Below, piece by piece: positions 1 through 8,211 of a DNA stretch of 64,000 nt. Numbering within the stretch: the first letter of the stretch is position 1; every line of letters starts with the position of its first letter. This stretch comes from Geitlerinema sp. S16 (GTDB taxonomy: Bacteria; Cyanobacteriota; Cyanobacteriia; Cyanobacteriales; Geitlerinemataceae). The notes beneath the pieces are model-generated. The model was not told the origin of the DNA and made no database searches. It was given only the letters and a program-made list of their open reading frames with translations. The stretch lies in assembly GCA_011390275.1 (NCBI GenBank), contig JAABST010000003.1, positions 87,458-151,457 on the forward strand, given 5' to 3'. The translations under genes were made by a program, and so were the position numbers.

Positions 1-86
1 TAACGATACCTCATGAATGTTTTATTGAATGTTCTGTCATGGGATGTTGGATCAATCAAGCCAAATCCTGCGGGGCGAAGGCCAGT

Positions 87-296
87 TCAGCCACCGCCGA
101 CAATCGTTACAACTTCCAGGCGATCGCCAGATTGCATCATGGTGGTGTCCCAGAACTGACGATGCAAAATTTCGCCGTTATACTCAACGGCCACTAAACG
201 TGGATTGAGTCCCATCTGTTCGAGAAACTGCGGCAATGCCGTTTGGGGCGGACAGGTGCGGGGTTCACCGTTAACGGTGATTGCAATTTCGGACAT
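87..296 (-). CDS. thiS: Sulfur carrier protein ThiS
   Basis: ThiS carries sulfur as a C-terminal thiocarboxylate for building the thiazole ring of thiamine, working with ThiG and the activating enzyme ThiF. The 69-residue product has the length of the family, begins with a beta-strand start (SEIAITVNGEP), has the VAVEYNGEI strand and ends in Gly-Gly-Gly, so the diglycine tail needed for activation is present. A longer reading frame begins at 359, but the ATG at 296 gives the normal N-terminus. No other thiamine gene is seen beside it; the region to the left lies outside the window. Confidence 0.9.
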   Translation of the reverse strand: MSEIAITVNGEPRTCPPQTALPQFLEQMGLNPRLVAVEYNGEILHRQFWDTTMMQSGDRLEVVTIVGGG

Positions 297-463
297 GGTG
301 ACCAAACGTAGAATGGATGATGGGGAGATACCAAGATGGCCAAGATGGATGTATGCCAATCTAGAGTTTTCGCGAGCGTCGATCTCGCCAATATTTCTCT
401 AATCAAATCTCCATATCTCAGGCTCAAACATAGCGCCTTAGGGGCATTTCGTCGCGATCGGTA

Positions 464-1729
464 TCAACGATCGCGAGCCGCCGCCGCAAAAATTTCGCAG
501 TATTGCCGATATCCTCCCGCCAGCACCACGTCAAGACGCAGCGGATCGTCAAGATCGCGATCGTCTCCCGGCCCTGAGATCAGGATCGGTTGATCCTCGG
601 CATACCCCAGCGTTACCGCTTGGCGATTTTTGAGTTCACCCTGACTGCTATCAACGTAAACCACTAAATTTTCACGCTCAAACTGAGATTCGATCGCCTG
701 CACCAACTGTAAAAAATTGCGATCGCTGCCGCCACGTCGTGCAACGGGTTGACCGTCCACCTGCTCGATCGTGCTGGTTACGGTATCGCCCACGCCGACG
801 ATCGTCGGCATCTGCGTCGGATCGAAGCGATCGACGACCAGCGCCAGCAGCGCCTCATGGGTGCGGGGAGCAGTGCGAGCGCTGAAGTCATCGCCGAGGG
901 GAGCGACGCCAGTGCGACGCCGATAGTAGCGATTCAGCAGCGCCAGCACGCCCGCTTCTTTAATCGCGCCGCCCAGCATAAATTGAAAATCCGTCGTTCC
1001 CGAGTCGCCGTCGGTGGCGTAGCGCACGAGTTCGATGCCGCGATCGTCGCGCCCGAGGTTGGGAGCGTAGTGAATGAAAAAGGAGTCGCCGAGTCCCTGC
1101 TGTTTGGCTTCGGCCAAGAGCGTTTCCATCAGGGTTTGCATCGATCGCTGGATCTCGGCGTAGGTCTCGGTATCGCCGTTGAGGAGATGGTAGAGGGCGT
1201 TGAGGTTGGCCGTCGGTGAGGCGATGTTATCGAGGACGGCGGCGGCGATCGCGTCGTGGATCTGTGCCGGATTGAGATTTAGAGCATTTAAGGCGGCGGA
1301 TCGATCAGCAAAGTAGGCTTGCAGCGTGGCGGTAATGCGATCGGGAACCGTTTTCAAAAAGGCCAATTCGCGATCACTGACGCCGGGATGGGACACGATA
1401 CCATCGCGGTCTTGCCACTGAACACCACCGGCGGCGAGTCCCGGCAAGTAAGCCCGCTGCGATCGCGCGGTTTCGGCATCCCCAATCGCCCGCTCAACGA
1501 TGCGATTAACGCCGCGCGTGCCGGTATGTTCGCCGTTGGTCAACACGAAAAAGTGTCCCTCGTACGCCTGGGACGCCTGGAGATAGCCGCGATCGATTTG
1601 ACGAGTCAGCGGATCGTTGACCAAGTCCATGCACACACCGTCAAGGTCTTGGATGATGAGCAGATTTTCGGTGGTGCTGAGGGTGTGGGCGAGGCGATCG
1701 GCGCTGATCGCAGTGGGTGGGGAGGTCAT
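464..1729 (-). CDS. stpA: Glucosylglycerol-3-phosphate phosphatase
   Basis: StpA removes phosphate from glucosylglycerol phosphate, the last step in making the compatible solute glucosylglycerol during salt stress; the first step is done by GgpS. The 421-residue length matches the Synechocystis family member. HAD-type motif I is seen as QDLDGVCMDL with Asp28 and Asp30, followed by a Thr in FVLTNGEH and a late GVGDTVTS acidic motif. Long family-specific stretches such as YLPGLAAGGVQWQDR and SPTANLNALYHLL support this specific family and not a generic HAD. The ATG at 1729 has GGAGG-like sequence upstream. It is transcribed away from the pentapeptide-repeat gene. GgpS is not in the window. Confidence 0.95.
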   Translation of the reverse strand: MTSPPTAISADRLAHTLSTTENLLIIQDLDGVCMDLVNDPLTRQIDRGYLQASQAYEGHFFVLTNGEHTGTRGVNRIVERAIGDAETARSQRAYLPGLAAGGVQWQDRDGIVSHPGVSDRELAFLKTVPDRITATLQAYFADRSAALNALNLNPAQIHDAIAAAVLDNIASPTANLNALYHLLNGDTETYAEIQRSMQTLMETLLAEAKQQGLGDSFFIHYAPNLGRDDRGIELVRYATDGDSGTTDFQFMLGGAIKEAGVLALLNRYYRRRTGVAPLGDDFSARTAPRTHEALLALVVDRFDPTQMPTIVGVGDTVTSTIEQVDGQPVARRGGSDRNFLQLVQAIESQFERENLVVYVDSSQGELKNRQAVTLGYAEDQPILISGPGDDRDLDDPLRLDVVLAGGYRQYCEIFAAAARDR

Positions 1730-1919
1730 GGGGATCTCGATGGAACAGCCAAGGTTTAGGCTAGCGGATCGAGGGCGATCGGGCAGAATATGGGGTGGAA
1801 GACGAATTAGATTAGGCTTAACTTAACTATTGATCGCTCGATTGGTCTGATCACTCGATCATTTTTATCCTTGTGTCGGCAATCCGTCTGTTCTTTTCTC
1901 TCCTGCACTGCAAGCCGTC

Positions 1920-3266
1920 GTGAAGATCTACCCCAGCGATCGCCATGCTGAACTGCAAGCGGCGATCGATCGCCTCTACCATCGAGCTAAAACTCCCCCC
2001 TTAACATCACGTCCGTTTCAGGGCTGGTTTACCCGCTTTGAACGCTGGTTTGAACAGACCTGGATCGAAATACGGCTGCGTGAATTGGCCGATGTGCTGG
2101 AAAATTTGGCGCTGTTTAAGCTGCTGCTGCTGTTTGGTCGGCTGGCGTTGCTGCTGGCGATTTTTAATTGGCTCAATGGTAGCGATGCGCGGTTGGCGCA
2201 GAAACATCGCGAGGCGTGGCAGGTGATTAACTCGGCGCTGGTGACGCCGTTTGAGAGTGGACAAAGTACGGGCGAGGGTGGACGGATCAAGGCGATCGAG
2301 ACGCTCTATCGCGGCAATCAGTCGCTGTCGGGGCTGTATGCGCCGGGGGCATATCTGGCGAAGCTTGATCTGTCGCGAGACCTGTGCGTGGCAAGCGAGC
2401 TATCGGACTTTAAGTTTGATGTTTTGTTTGATCCCCGCGCCTATTTGCCCTATTCGCACACGAACTACAATCCTCGCTGGCAGTGGCATTGGCCGATCGC
2501 GAATGTGATTCCCTGGCGGACGCGCTGTGTGTTAACCCGTGGAAAATTTTCGGCCTTGGCGATCGGGGCTAATTTACAGGAGGCAAACTTAACGGCGGCT
2601 CGTCTGGGTAATGCGGCGCTGATGAGTTCCAACCTGTCCGGGGCGCGTCTGGCGGATGCGGATCTGAGCAATGCCGATCTGGATTTGGCTAATCTGAGTA
2701 ACGCGAATCTTAGTCATGCGGACTTACGGTTTGCGTTGCTCGTTGGCAGTCAGCTACCCGAGACCAATGCTCGACGCGCCAATCTGGAGGGGGCGCTGTT
2801 AAGCAAAGCGAATCTGACCCGTGCCAATTTGGAAGATGCTAGCCTCGATCGCGCCCAGCTCGAACGCGCCAATTTAAACGGGGCGGTTCTCTGGCGAGCC
2901 AGTTTGCGAGGGGCATTCCTGAGTGCCACAGACCTCCAAAATGCAGAGCTTTTAGGCAGCGATTTGAGTAACGCGGAGGGACTCACTCCGTCTCAGTTTC
3001 TGGGATCAAATCCGCCGTTTGTCTGTCATACCCAGTTGCCCGATACGCTCCAGATTGACCCCGATCGCGATTGCGATCGATTTGTGCGCTACCGCATCGA
3101 GCGCTTTGGGGATTCCCAGGATGTTGCCACTCGACGGATCGAGAGTGCCACACATACGGCCACAGAAATGGCTACAGAACTGGCGACCGAAATGACCACA
3201 GCAGGCGACACAAAAACGTCGGCACAAAACGACTCTGAGGCTCCCGCGAATCCCCCGTCGCTGTAG
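1920..3266 (+). CDS. Pentapeptide-repeat protein with N-terminal membrane segment
   Basis: The function is unknown. The 448-residue product has a hydrophobic segment at about residues 60-82 (LLLLFGRLALLLAI) that probably anchors it in a membrane. A run of A(D/N)Lxx pentapeptides from about residue 218 to 350 (for example ANLSNANLSHADLRFA) should fold as a right-handed quadrilateral beta-helix. The C-terminus is a low-complexity Ala/Thr/Glu tail. The start is a GTG at 1920; no in-frame ATG lies close to it. Pentapeptide-repeat proteins are very common in cyanobacteria and their partners are rarely known. Confidence 0.85.
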   Translation: MKIYPSDRHAELQAAIDRLYHRAKTPPLTSRPFQGWFTRFERWFEQTWIEIRLRELADVLENLALFKLLLLFGRLALLLAIFNWLNGSDARLAQKHREAWQVINSALVTPFESGQSTGEGGRIKAIETLYRGNQSLSGLYAPGAYLAKLDLSRDLCVASELSDFKFDVLFDPRAYLPYSHTNYNPRWQWHWPIANVIPWRTRCVLTRGKFSALAIGANLQEANLTAARLGNAALMSSNLSGARLADADLSNADLDLANLSNANLSHADLRFALLVGSQLPETNARRANLEGALLSKANLTRANLEDASLDRAQLERANLNGAVLWRASLRGAFLSATDLQNAELLGSDLSNAEGLTPSQFLGSNPPFVCHTQLPDTLQIDPDRDCDRFVRYRIERFGDSQDVATRRIESATHTATEMATELATEMTTAGDTKTSAQNDSEAPANPPSL

Positions 3267-3364
3267 CGCCCCCCTACAATTGACTCAGCGTTCATCTATT
3301 TCGGCATTTTGATCCGCTGATGGTTCGCTGATAACCGATCGCGCCCCCCTCCTGACTCATCCCC

Positions 3365-3958
3365 ATGCCGAACCCATCGCCGAACCCATCTTTGACTTCT
3401 CGCGCCCAGGTGCTGAAACGCCTGAAAAGTTTCAGCAATTTGCTCGATCGCGCGATTCCCATTCCCGGTACGCCCTACCGCTTTGGTCTCGATCCGATTC
3501 TGGGTTTATTGCCCGGTGGTGGAGATTGTCTCGGGGCGGTGTTTTCGGCCTATATCATCTGGGAGGCGGCGAAGGCGGGCGCTCCGAACGAGGCGATCGG
3601 CAAGATGGCGTTTAACGTGATTTTCGAGACGCTGGTGGGGGTTGTGCCGGTGTTGGGGGATTTGGTGGATGTGGCCTGGAAAGCCAATGTCAAAAATGTG
3701 GAGTTGCTCGAAGCGCATCTTGATACGCTTCCCGACGCGCCCGCCCCTGGGGTGTTGCGCGACGCTTCGCCTGCGGTCTTTCCCGAGATGCGATCGGCGC
3801 AGCCCTCGGCGAAAACGATCGCACCGGGGACAGAATCGCGATCGAGTCAGGGGGTTGCAGTGATAGCGATCGCGGCGATCGCGGTGGTGACGATTTTGGC
3901 GCTGGTGGGAACGGTGGCGATCGCGCGGCTGGTGTGGGGTGCGCTCACGGGAAGTTAG
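3365..3958 (+). CDS. DUF4112 domain protein
   Basis: This is a 197-residue protein of the DUF4112 family, whose function is not known. The diagnostic N-terminal half reads LLDRAIPIPGTPYRFGLDPILG followed by LLPGGGDCLG and then VVPVLGDLVDVAWKAN. A strongly hydrophobic segment at about residues 163-190 is a likely C-terminal membrane helix. The start ATG at 3365 lies about 100 bp after the pentapeptide-repeat gene on the same strand, so the two could share a transcript. Confidence 0.8.
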   Translation: MPNPSPNPSLTSRAQVLKRLKSFSNLLDRAIPIPGTPYRFGLDPILGLLPGGGDCLGAVFSAYIIWEAAKAGAPNEAIGKMAFNVIFETLVGVVPVLGDLVDVAWKANVKNVELLEAHLDTLPDAPAPGVLRDASPAVFPEMRSAQPSAKTIAPGTESRSSQGVAVIAIAAIAVVTILALVGTVAIARLVWGALTGS

Positions 3959-4088
3959 ATTCGTGAGATCCGTAGGATTTTTGAAATCGGATCTCGGAAT
4001 CATTGCGAGAAAATTCATTCCGTCGAACTGTTGCGGGCGATCGGAATGGTGATATCATCTTTACCTGCGAAGCAAACAGCTTGCACGC

Positions 4089-4160
<72 letters not shown>

Positions 4161-4233
4161 TACTTACAGTTCCAGAAGCCGAGTTTATTGAAGAGACCCG
4201 GTTGCTCACTGTTGTGGCCACGATTTAGCCGAA

Positions 4234-5130
4234 TTACATCAATCGAAAACGGGCGTGCAGAAAATCCACCAGCAGCCGGATTTTGCTCGAAAGGTGACGG
4301 CTTACGGGATAGAGCACCTCGATCGCGAGGTCTGGCGAACGATAATCCGGCAAAACGATCGCCAACGCGCCCGATCGCAAAGGCTCGTCGATGATAAAAC
4401 GCGGCAACAGTGCAATCCCGAGACCACGAATCGCCCCATGCATCAGCGCTTCGCCATTATTCGAGCAGAGCGATCCCTGCACCGAGATCGTATGCTCACC
4501 ATCGGCTCCCGTGAACGTCCAGACATTATGCTGGCTGGCGATGTGTCCATAGTACAGACAAGAATGATCGCGCAAATCGATCGGATGCGTCGGCGTTCCG
4601 TGGTTTTTCAGATAGGCCGGAGACGCGCAGAGTAAACGTTCGGCGGGCGCTAAGGGCTGCACCAGCAAGCTGGATGTGGGCTGCGGTTCCGCGATCCGCA
4701 CCGTTACGTCAAACCCTTCTTCGATCGGATCGATAAAGCGATCGTTCAGCGTGAGCTGTACCCGCAAATCGGGATATTGCACCATAAAATCCGCGATCGC
4801 CGGAGCCAGATGCATCGCCCCAAACGTCATCGGCGCGTTCACCCGTAGCTTGCCCTTTGGTTCCGCCTGAAGCTGCATCACCGATCGCTCCGCCTCTTCC
4901 CAAGTCGCCAACATTTCGACGCAGCGTTCATAAAAGGCCAGCCCCGTCTCGGTCGGGCTGACGACCCGCGTACTGCGATGCAGAAGCTGCACCCCCAAAT
5001 GATTTTCCAGCGCGATCACAAGCTTGCTCACCGCCGATCGTGACACTCCCAACTCACGCGCCGCCGCCGCAAACCCGCCCGATACCACCACCTGCGTAAA
5101 CGCCCGCATTTGCTCTAGTCGATCCATCAT
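4234..5130 (-). CDS. LysR-family transcriptional regulator
   Basis: This is a DNA-binding regulator of the usual LysR length (298 residues). A winged helix-turn-helix occupies residues 1-60 (AAARELGVSRSAVSKLVIALE), followed by the periplasmic-binding-protein-like effector domain. The sequence has the GLAFYERC...LQAEPKGKLRVNAP pattern of the CrgA/AaeR-like group. It is divergent from the pirin gene at 5276; this LysR-pirin pair is a common arrangement, so the pirin is its likely target. An inverted repeat at 5149-5169 just upstream is a candidate operator. The start may be either of two adjacent ATGs, at 5130 or 5127. Confidence 0.9.
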   Translation of the reverse strand: MMDRLEQMRAFTQVVVSGGFAAAARELGVSRSAVSKLVIALENHLGVQLLHRSTRVVSPTETGLAFYERCVEMLATWEEAERSVMQLQAEPKGKLRVNAPMTFGAMHLAPAIADFMVQYPDLRVQLTLNDRFIDPIEEGFDVTVRIAEPQPTSSLLVQPLAPAERLLCASPAYLKNHGTPTHPIDLRDHSCLYYGHIASQHNVWTFTGADGEHTISVQGSLCSNNGEALMHGAIRGLGIALLPRFIIDEPLRSGALAIVLPDYRSPDLAIEVLYPVSRHLSSKIRLLVDFLHARFRLM

Positions 5131-5148
5131 GGCGATTCATTTATATTG

Positions 5149-5169
5149 TCACTGTTATGGAAACAGTGA
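5149..5169. promoter_or_regulatory. Inverted repeat, candidate LysR operator
   Basis: TCACTGTT and AACAGTGA are perfect inverted 8-mers separated by 5 bases. They sit 19 bp upstream of the LysR start, in the divergent region shared with the pirin gene. LysR proteins commonly bind such interrupted dyads to control themselves and the divergent gene. Binding is inferred, not shown. Confidence 0.45.
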
Positions 5170-5275
5170 GTCCTTGAAATTAAGTATTGTCCCCTAAAAG
5201 AATTAATACCATAATTAGGGTGTCCCCAAAACACGCTGCTCACTTACCGACATCGATACATCACGGGAGATCACT

Positions 5276-5998
5276 ATGATTACAATTCGACAGGCAAACG
5301 ATCGCGGTTCGGCTAACTTTGGCTGGCTCGATAGCAACCATTCCTTTTCATTCGGTAGCTACTACGATCCGCAGCATATGGGGTTTGCAAGTTTGCGCGT
5401 GATTAATGAAGATAAAATCGCGCCTAGCCGTGGTTTTGATACGCATGGACACCGTGATATGGAGATTATTACGTATGTTTTAAGTGGTGCATTAGAGCAT
5501 AAAGATAGTATTGGTAACGGGTCGGTGATTTGTCCGGGGGATGTGCAGCGCATGTCTGCCGGGACGGGAATTCGTCACAGTGAATATAACGCTTCAAAAA
5601 CGGAGCCAGTCCATCTGCTGCAAATCTGGATTCAGCCCAATGAATTTGGCATTACTCCGAGCTATGAAGAGACTCATTTTAATCTCGAAGACACTCGTAA
5701 TTCCCTCACCTTAATCGGCTCGAATGATGCACGTGAAGGATCGGTCAAAATTCATCAGGCGATCGATTTATACGCTGCGGTTTTAGCGGATGGTCAATCG
5801 GTTGAACATTCGTTGAGTCAAGGACGAGTGGCCTGGTTGCAGGTGGCGCGTGGGTCGGTGTTGTTGAATGATGAGATGCTGACGGCGGGCGATGGAGCGG
5901 CGATCGAGCAGGAGGCGATCGTGACGCTAATGGGTACGTCTGCGGAGGCTGAGGTCTTGCTGTTTGATATGGCGGACAATGCAGATGCGAGAGGGTAG
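5276..5998 (+). CDS. Pirin family protein (quercetin 2,3-dioxygenase-like bicupin)
   Basis: Pirins are bicupin proteins with a single metal; E. coli YhhW has quercetin dioxygenase activity, and others act as redox-responsive cofactors. The metal ligands can be read as His57 and His59 ([10 protein letters not shown]) and His101 and Glu103 ([10 protein letters not shown]). The 240-residue length is typical. The start ATG at 5276 follows a CACGGGAGATC Shine-Dalgarno. The gene is divergent from a LysR regulator. The natural substrate cannot be told from the sequence. Confidence 0.9.
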   Translation: MITIRQANDRGSANFGWLDSNHSFSFGSYYDPQHMGFASLRVINEDKIAPSRGFDTHGHRDMEIITYVLSGALEHKDSIGNGSVICPGDVQRMSAGTGIRHSEYNASKTEPVHLLQIWIQPNEFGITPSYEETHFNLEDTRNSLTLIGSNDAREGSVKIHQAIDLYAAVLADGQSVEHSLSQGRVAWLQVARGSVLLNDEMLTAGDGAAIEQEAIVTLMGTSAEAEVLLFDMADNADARG

Positions 5999-6175
5999 CG
6001 TGAGGCGTCGAATGATGGCGTCATCGTGGCCTGTGTCGAGTCATTCTTGAGTTTGATTGGGTGACTGCGTTCGATCGTTTTAATCACGTATTTGCGCACG
6101 TAAAACTTCCCGTAAACCTTGACTTTCACAGTCTCGATCGCAGCCCTACACCCATTTACCACACGAGGAAAAATC

Positions 6176-6412
6176 ATGGCCGAGCCGAATATTGTCGATA
6201 CCAAACCCGTTTTGATGACCCTTGAGCCGGGAACCTATTATTGGTGTTCCTGTGGTTTGTCGGAGAATCAACCGTTTTGTAATGGAGCGCATAAGGGATC
6301 GGAGTTTACTCCCGTCGCTTTTGAAGTAACGGAAGCGAAAAAGGTGGCGATTTGCCAGTGTAAAAAGACTGGAAATGCTCCGTTTTGTGATGGAACCCAC
6401 GCCAATCTTTAG
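6176..6412 (+). CDS. Dual CDGSH-type iron-sulfur protein
   Basis: This 78-residue protein has two CDGSH motifs, each binding a [2Fe-2S] cluster through three Cys and one His. The first set is Cys24, Cys26, Cys35 and His39 (CSCG...PFCNGAH). The second is Cys60, Cys62, Cys71 and His75 (CQCK...PFCDGTH). It has no membrane anchor, so it belongs with the small soluble bacterial members. The ATG at 6176 is preceded by GAGGAAAA and is preferred over an ATG-like frame start at 6119. It lies on the same strand as the pirin and a redox role is inferred. Confidence 0.92.
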   Translation: MAEPNIVDTKPVLMTLEPGTYYWCSCGLSENQPFCNGAHKGSEFTPVAFEVTEAKKVAICQCKKTGNAPFCDGTHANL

Positions 6413-6444
6413 GGCTAAAAACGTTAAAGATTCATAGACAATTC

Positions 6445-6465
6445 GTAGGGTGAGCACTGCCCACC
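6445..6465. repeat. REP-like palindrome (GTAGGGTGGGCAxTGCCCACC family)
   Basis: A single imperfect unit, GTAGGGTGAGCACTGCCCACC, follows the CDGSH gene. Related units occur at 47433-47498 and 50369-50390, and a partial one forms the centre of the hairpin at 40167-40205. Such intergenic palindromes are widespread in cyanobacterial genomes. Confidence 0.6.
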
Positions 6466-6560
6466 TTTCAATCTCTGTGCTTCAAGATTTCACTTAATTG
6501 ATGAACTAAAATAAGACTAGATTTATATCAAATTGAAGCGCGAAATTAAGCGCGAAGGTT

Positions 6561-7148
6561 ATGCCGATATTGCGGGATATTGACAAGCATGAAAATCGTC
6601 AGTACCACGTTACAGCCGTGATTACGCATCGAGTCCGATCGGGGCGTGAGCAAGGATATGAAACCTGGATTACGGGAATCTCTGCCGCTGCTCGTGAGTT
6701 TCCAGGGCATCTCGGTGTCAGTATTCTGCGCCCCCAACCGGGTTCACCGATGGACTACATAATTGTGCTTCAGTTCGAGACCTGCGATTACTTGAACGGC
6801 TGGCTTGGGTCAGAGACTCGCAAGGTTTGGATCGATCGGGTGCAGCCTCTCATCCGTGAGCAGGAACATATTCAAGTTTTGACCGGATTAGAATCCTGGT
6901 TTGCATTACCGGCTCAAACCTCTCAACCCCTCGTAAACCGGGCTCCAAAACGCTACAAGCAAACGTTTTTAGTCTGGGTTGGGGTGATGCTCGTTTCTGC
7001 TTTTGTTAGCCCCCTGATTGCGCCTTGGCTCGCGCCGTTACCGCCGTTTTTGAAAATGATGCTGAATGTGGCGGTGACGGTGACGCTACTGTCGTATGTG
7101 ATCATGCCGCGCTTGACGCAGTGGTTTAAGGGGTGGCTGTTTTCCTAG
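6561..7148 (+). CDS. Antibiotic biosynthesis monooxygenase (ABM)-domain membrane protein
   Basis: Residues 1-105 form a dimeric alpha-beta barrel ABM domain (VTAVITHRVRSGREQGYE, then FPGHLGVSILRPQ and YIIVLQFET). Two hydrophobic helices follow at about residues 133-155 and 160-180 with a short charged tail, so the domain is tethered to a membrane. Such ABM-plus-two-helix proteins are found across bacteria and have no settled substrate. The ATG at 6561 follows GCGAAGGTT. Confidence 0.8.
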   Translation: MPILRDIDKHENRQYHVTAVITHRVRSGREQGYETWITGISAAAREFPGHLGVSILRPQPGSPMDYIIVLQFETCDYLNGWLGSETRKVWIDRVQPLIREQEHIQVLTGLESWFALPAQTSQPLVNRAPKRYKQTFLVWVGVMLVSAFVSPLIAPWLAPLPPFLKMMLNVAVTVTLLSYVIMPRLTQWFKGWLFS

Positions 7149-7344
7149 GAGAGTTCGGGAGGATTTGCGTTGGTGGTTGATGGGAACGTGAAACCCACGG
7201 TGCATAATGGAATGCAGCCCGATCGCGTTGAGACCTGTTTAGATTTTCGGTCATGTCAGATCGTTGGTCATTTCAGCAGACTCAAGCCGATCGAGGTGTG
7301 AAACAAACCGCCAAGACAGAACGCATAGCGTTGGGACGAGCGTG

Positions 7345-8106
7345 ATGAATTTTCAGGGCGATGCTGGTAAGTCTAGTAAAACTGCAAATACGTGGGAAAC
7401 GAGCAACATCGGGCAGCTCGGGGATGGCTTGAGCGAGCTGATTGGCCATCGCATTCCCACCGTGGCGCAACGCTTCGATCGCGAACTGAAGGGCGAGACG
7501 ATCGACCTGCCGGACGAAGCGGCAGACCTGAGCGTATTTACCGACTGGCAGGCGGGTAAGCTGTCTTCGCGTGTGGCCTCACCGTTTTGGGCGATCGCCA
7601 AGCCCAAGGCGAAACAGCGCTGTCTCGATATCGGTTGTGGTATCAGCTTTTTGATTTATCCCTGGGTCGAGTGGGGCGCACTGTTCCACGGTCAGGATAG
7701 TTCCGGCGTTGCCCACGACATTATTAAGGCTCGCGCTCCGCAGCTCAACTCGAAGCTGTTTAAGAGCATTCGCAAAGCTCCGGCGCATTTGCTGGACTAC
7801 GAGCTGCAATCGTTCGACCTGGCGATCGCCACGGGGTTTAGCTGCTATTACCCGCTGGACTATTGGGCGATGGTGCTGGAGGCGGTGCGAAAAGTGCTGA
7901 AGCCCGGTGGTGCGTTTGTGTTTGATGCGATCGATACGGCAACGGATCTGGTGGACGATTGGGCGCTGCTAGAAATGTATCTCGGGCTAGAGGTCGAACT
8001 CGAATCGGCGGCGGCGTGGAAACAGTTGCTCAAAGATGCGGGCGTGACGAAAACCAAGCGCAAAGAAGGCGAGCTGTTCACGCTCTATCGCGTGTCGTGG
8101 GATTAG
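7345..8106 (+). CDS. Class I SAM-dependent methyltransferase
   Basis: The Rossmann-fold methyltransferase core begins with CLDIGCGISFLIYPW (motif I, SAM binding) and continues with FDLAIATGFSCYYPLDYW and VLKPGGAFVFDAID, the motif after strand 5. The substrate is not known. The reading frame extends back to 7264, but the ATG at 7345 (MNFQGDAGK) is the better start and gives 253 residues. It precedes the deiminase gene by 105 bp on the same strand, with short direct repeats in the gap. Confidence 0.82.
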   Translation: MNFQGDAGKSSKTANTWETSNIGQLGDGLSELIGHRIPTVAQRFDRELKGETIDLPDEAADLSVFTDWQAGKLSSRVASPFWAIAKPKAKQRCLDIGCGISFLIYPWVEWGALFHGQDSSGVAHDIIKARAPQLNSKLFKSIRKAPAHLLDYELQSFDLAIATGFSCYYPLDYWAMVLEAVRKVLKPGGAFVFDAIDTATDLVDDWALLEMYLGLEVELESAAAWKQLLKDAGVTKTKRKEGELFTLYRVSWD

Positions 8107-8185
8107 GTGCGGGATTCGTCGCGGGATTCGTCGCGGGACAAGAAATCAAGCCAAAATCAAGCCAAAATCAAGCCGAGATTGAGCC
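8107..8185. repeat. Short tandem direct repeats
   Basis: The gap after the methyltransferase holds two copies of GCGGGATTCGTC followed by three copies of AATCAAGCCAA with decay. They look like slippage products. No gene or clear hairpin is seen in them. Confidence 0.5.
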
Positions 8186-8211
8186 AAGTTTGAGTTAATG
8201 AGGGGGAAAGT

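Noticed and set aside
749..1219. Long plus-strand open frame opposite stpA
   Set aside because: It is a mirror of the stpA coding frame in G+C-rich DNA; stpA shows full-length family motifs on the other strand.
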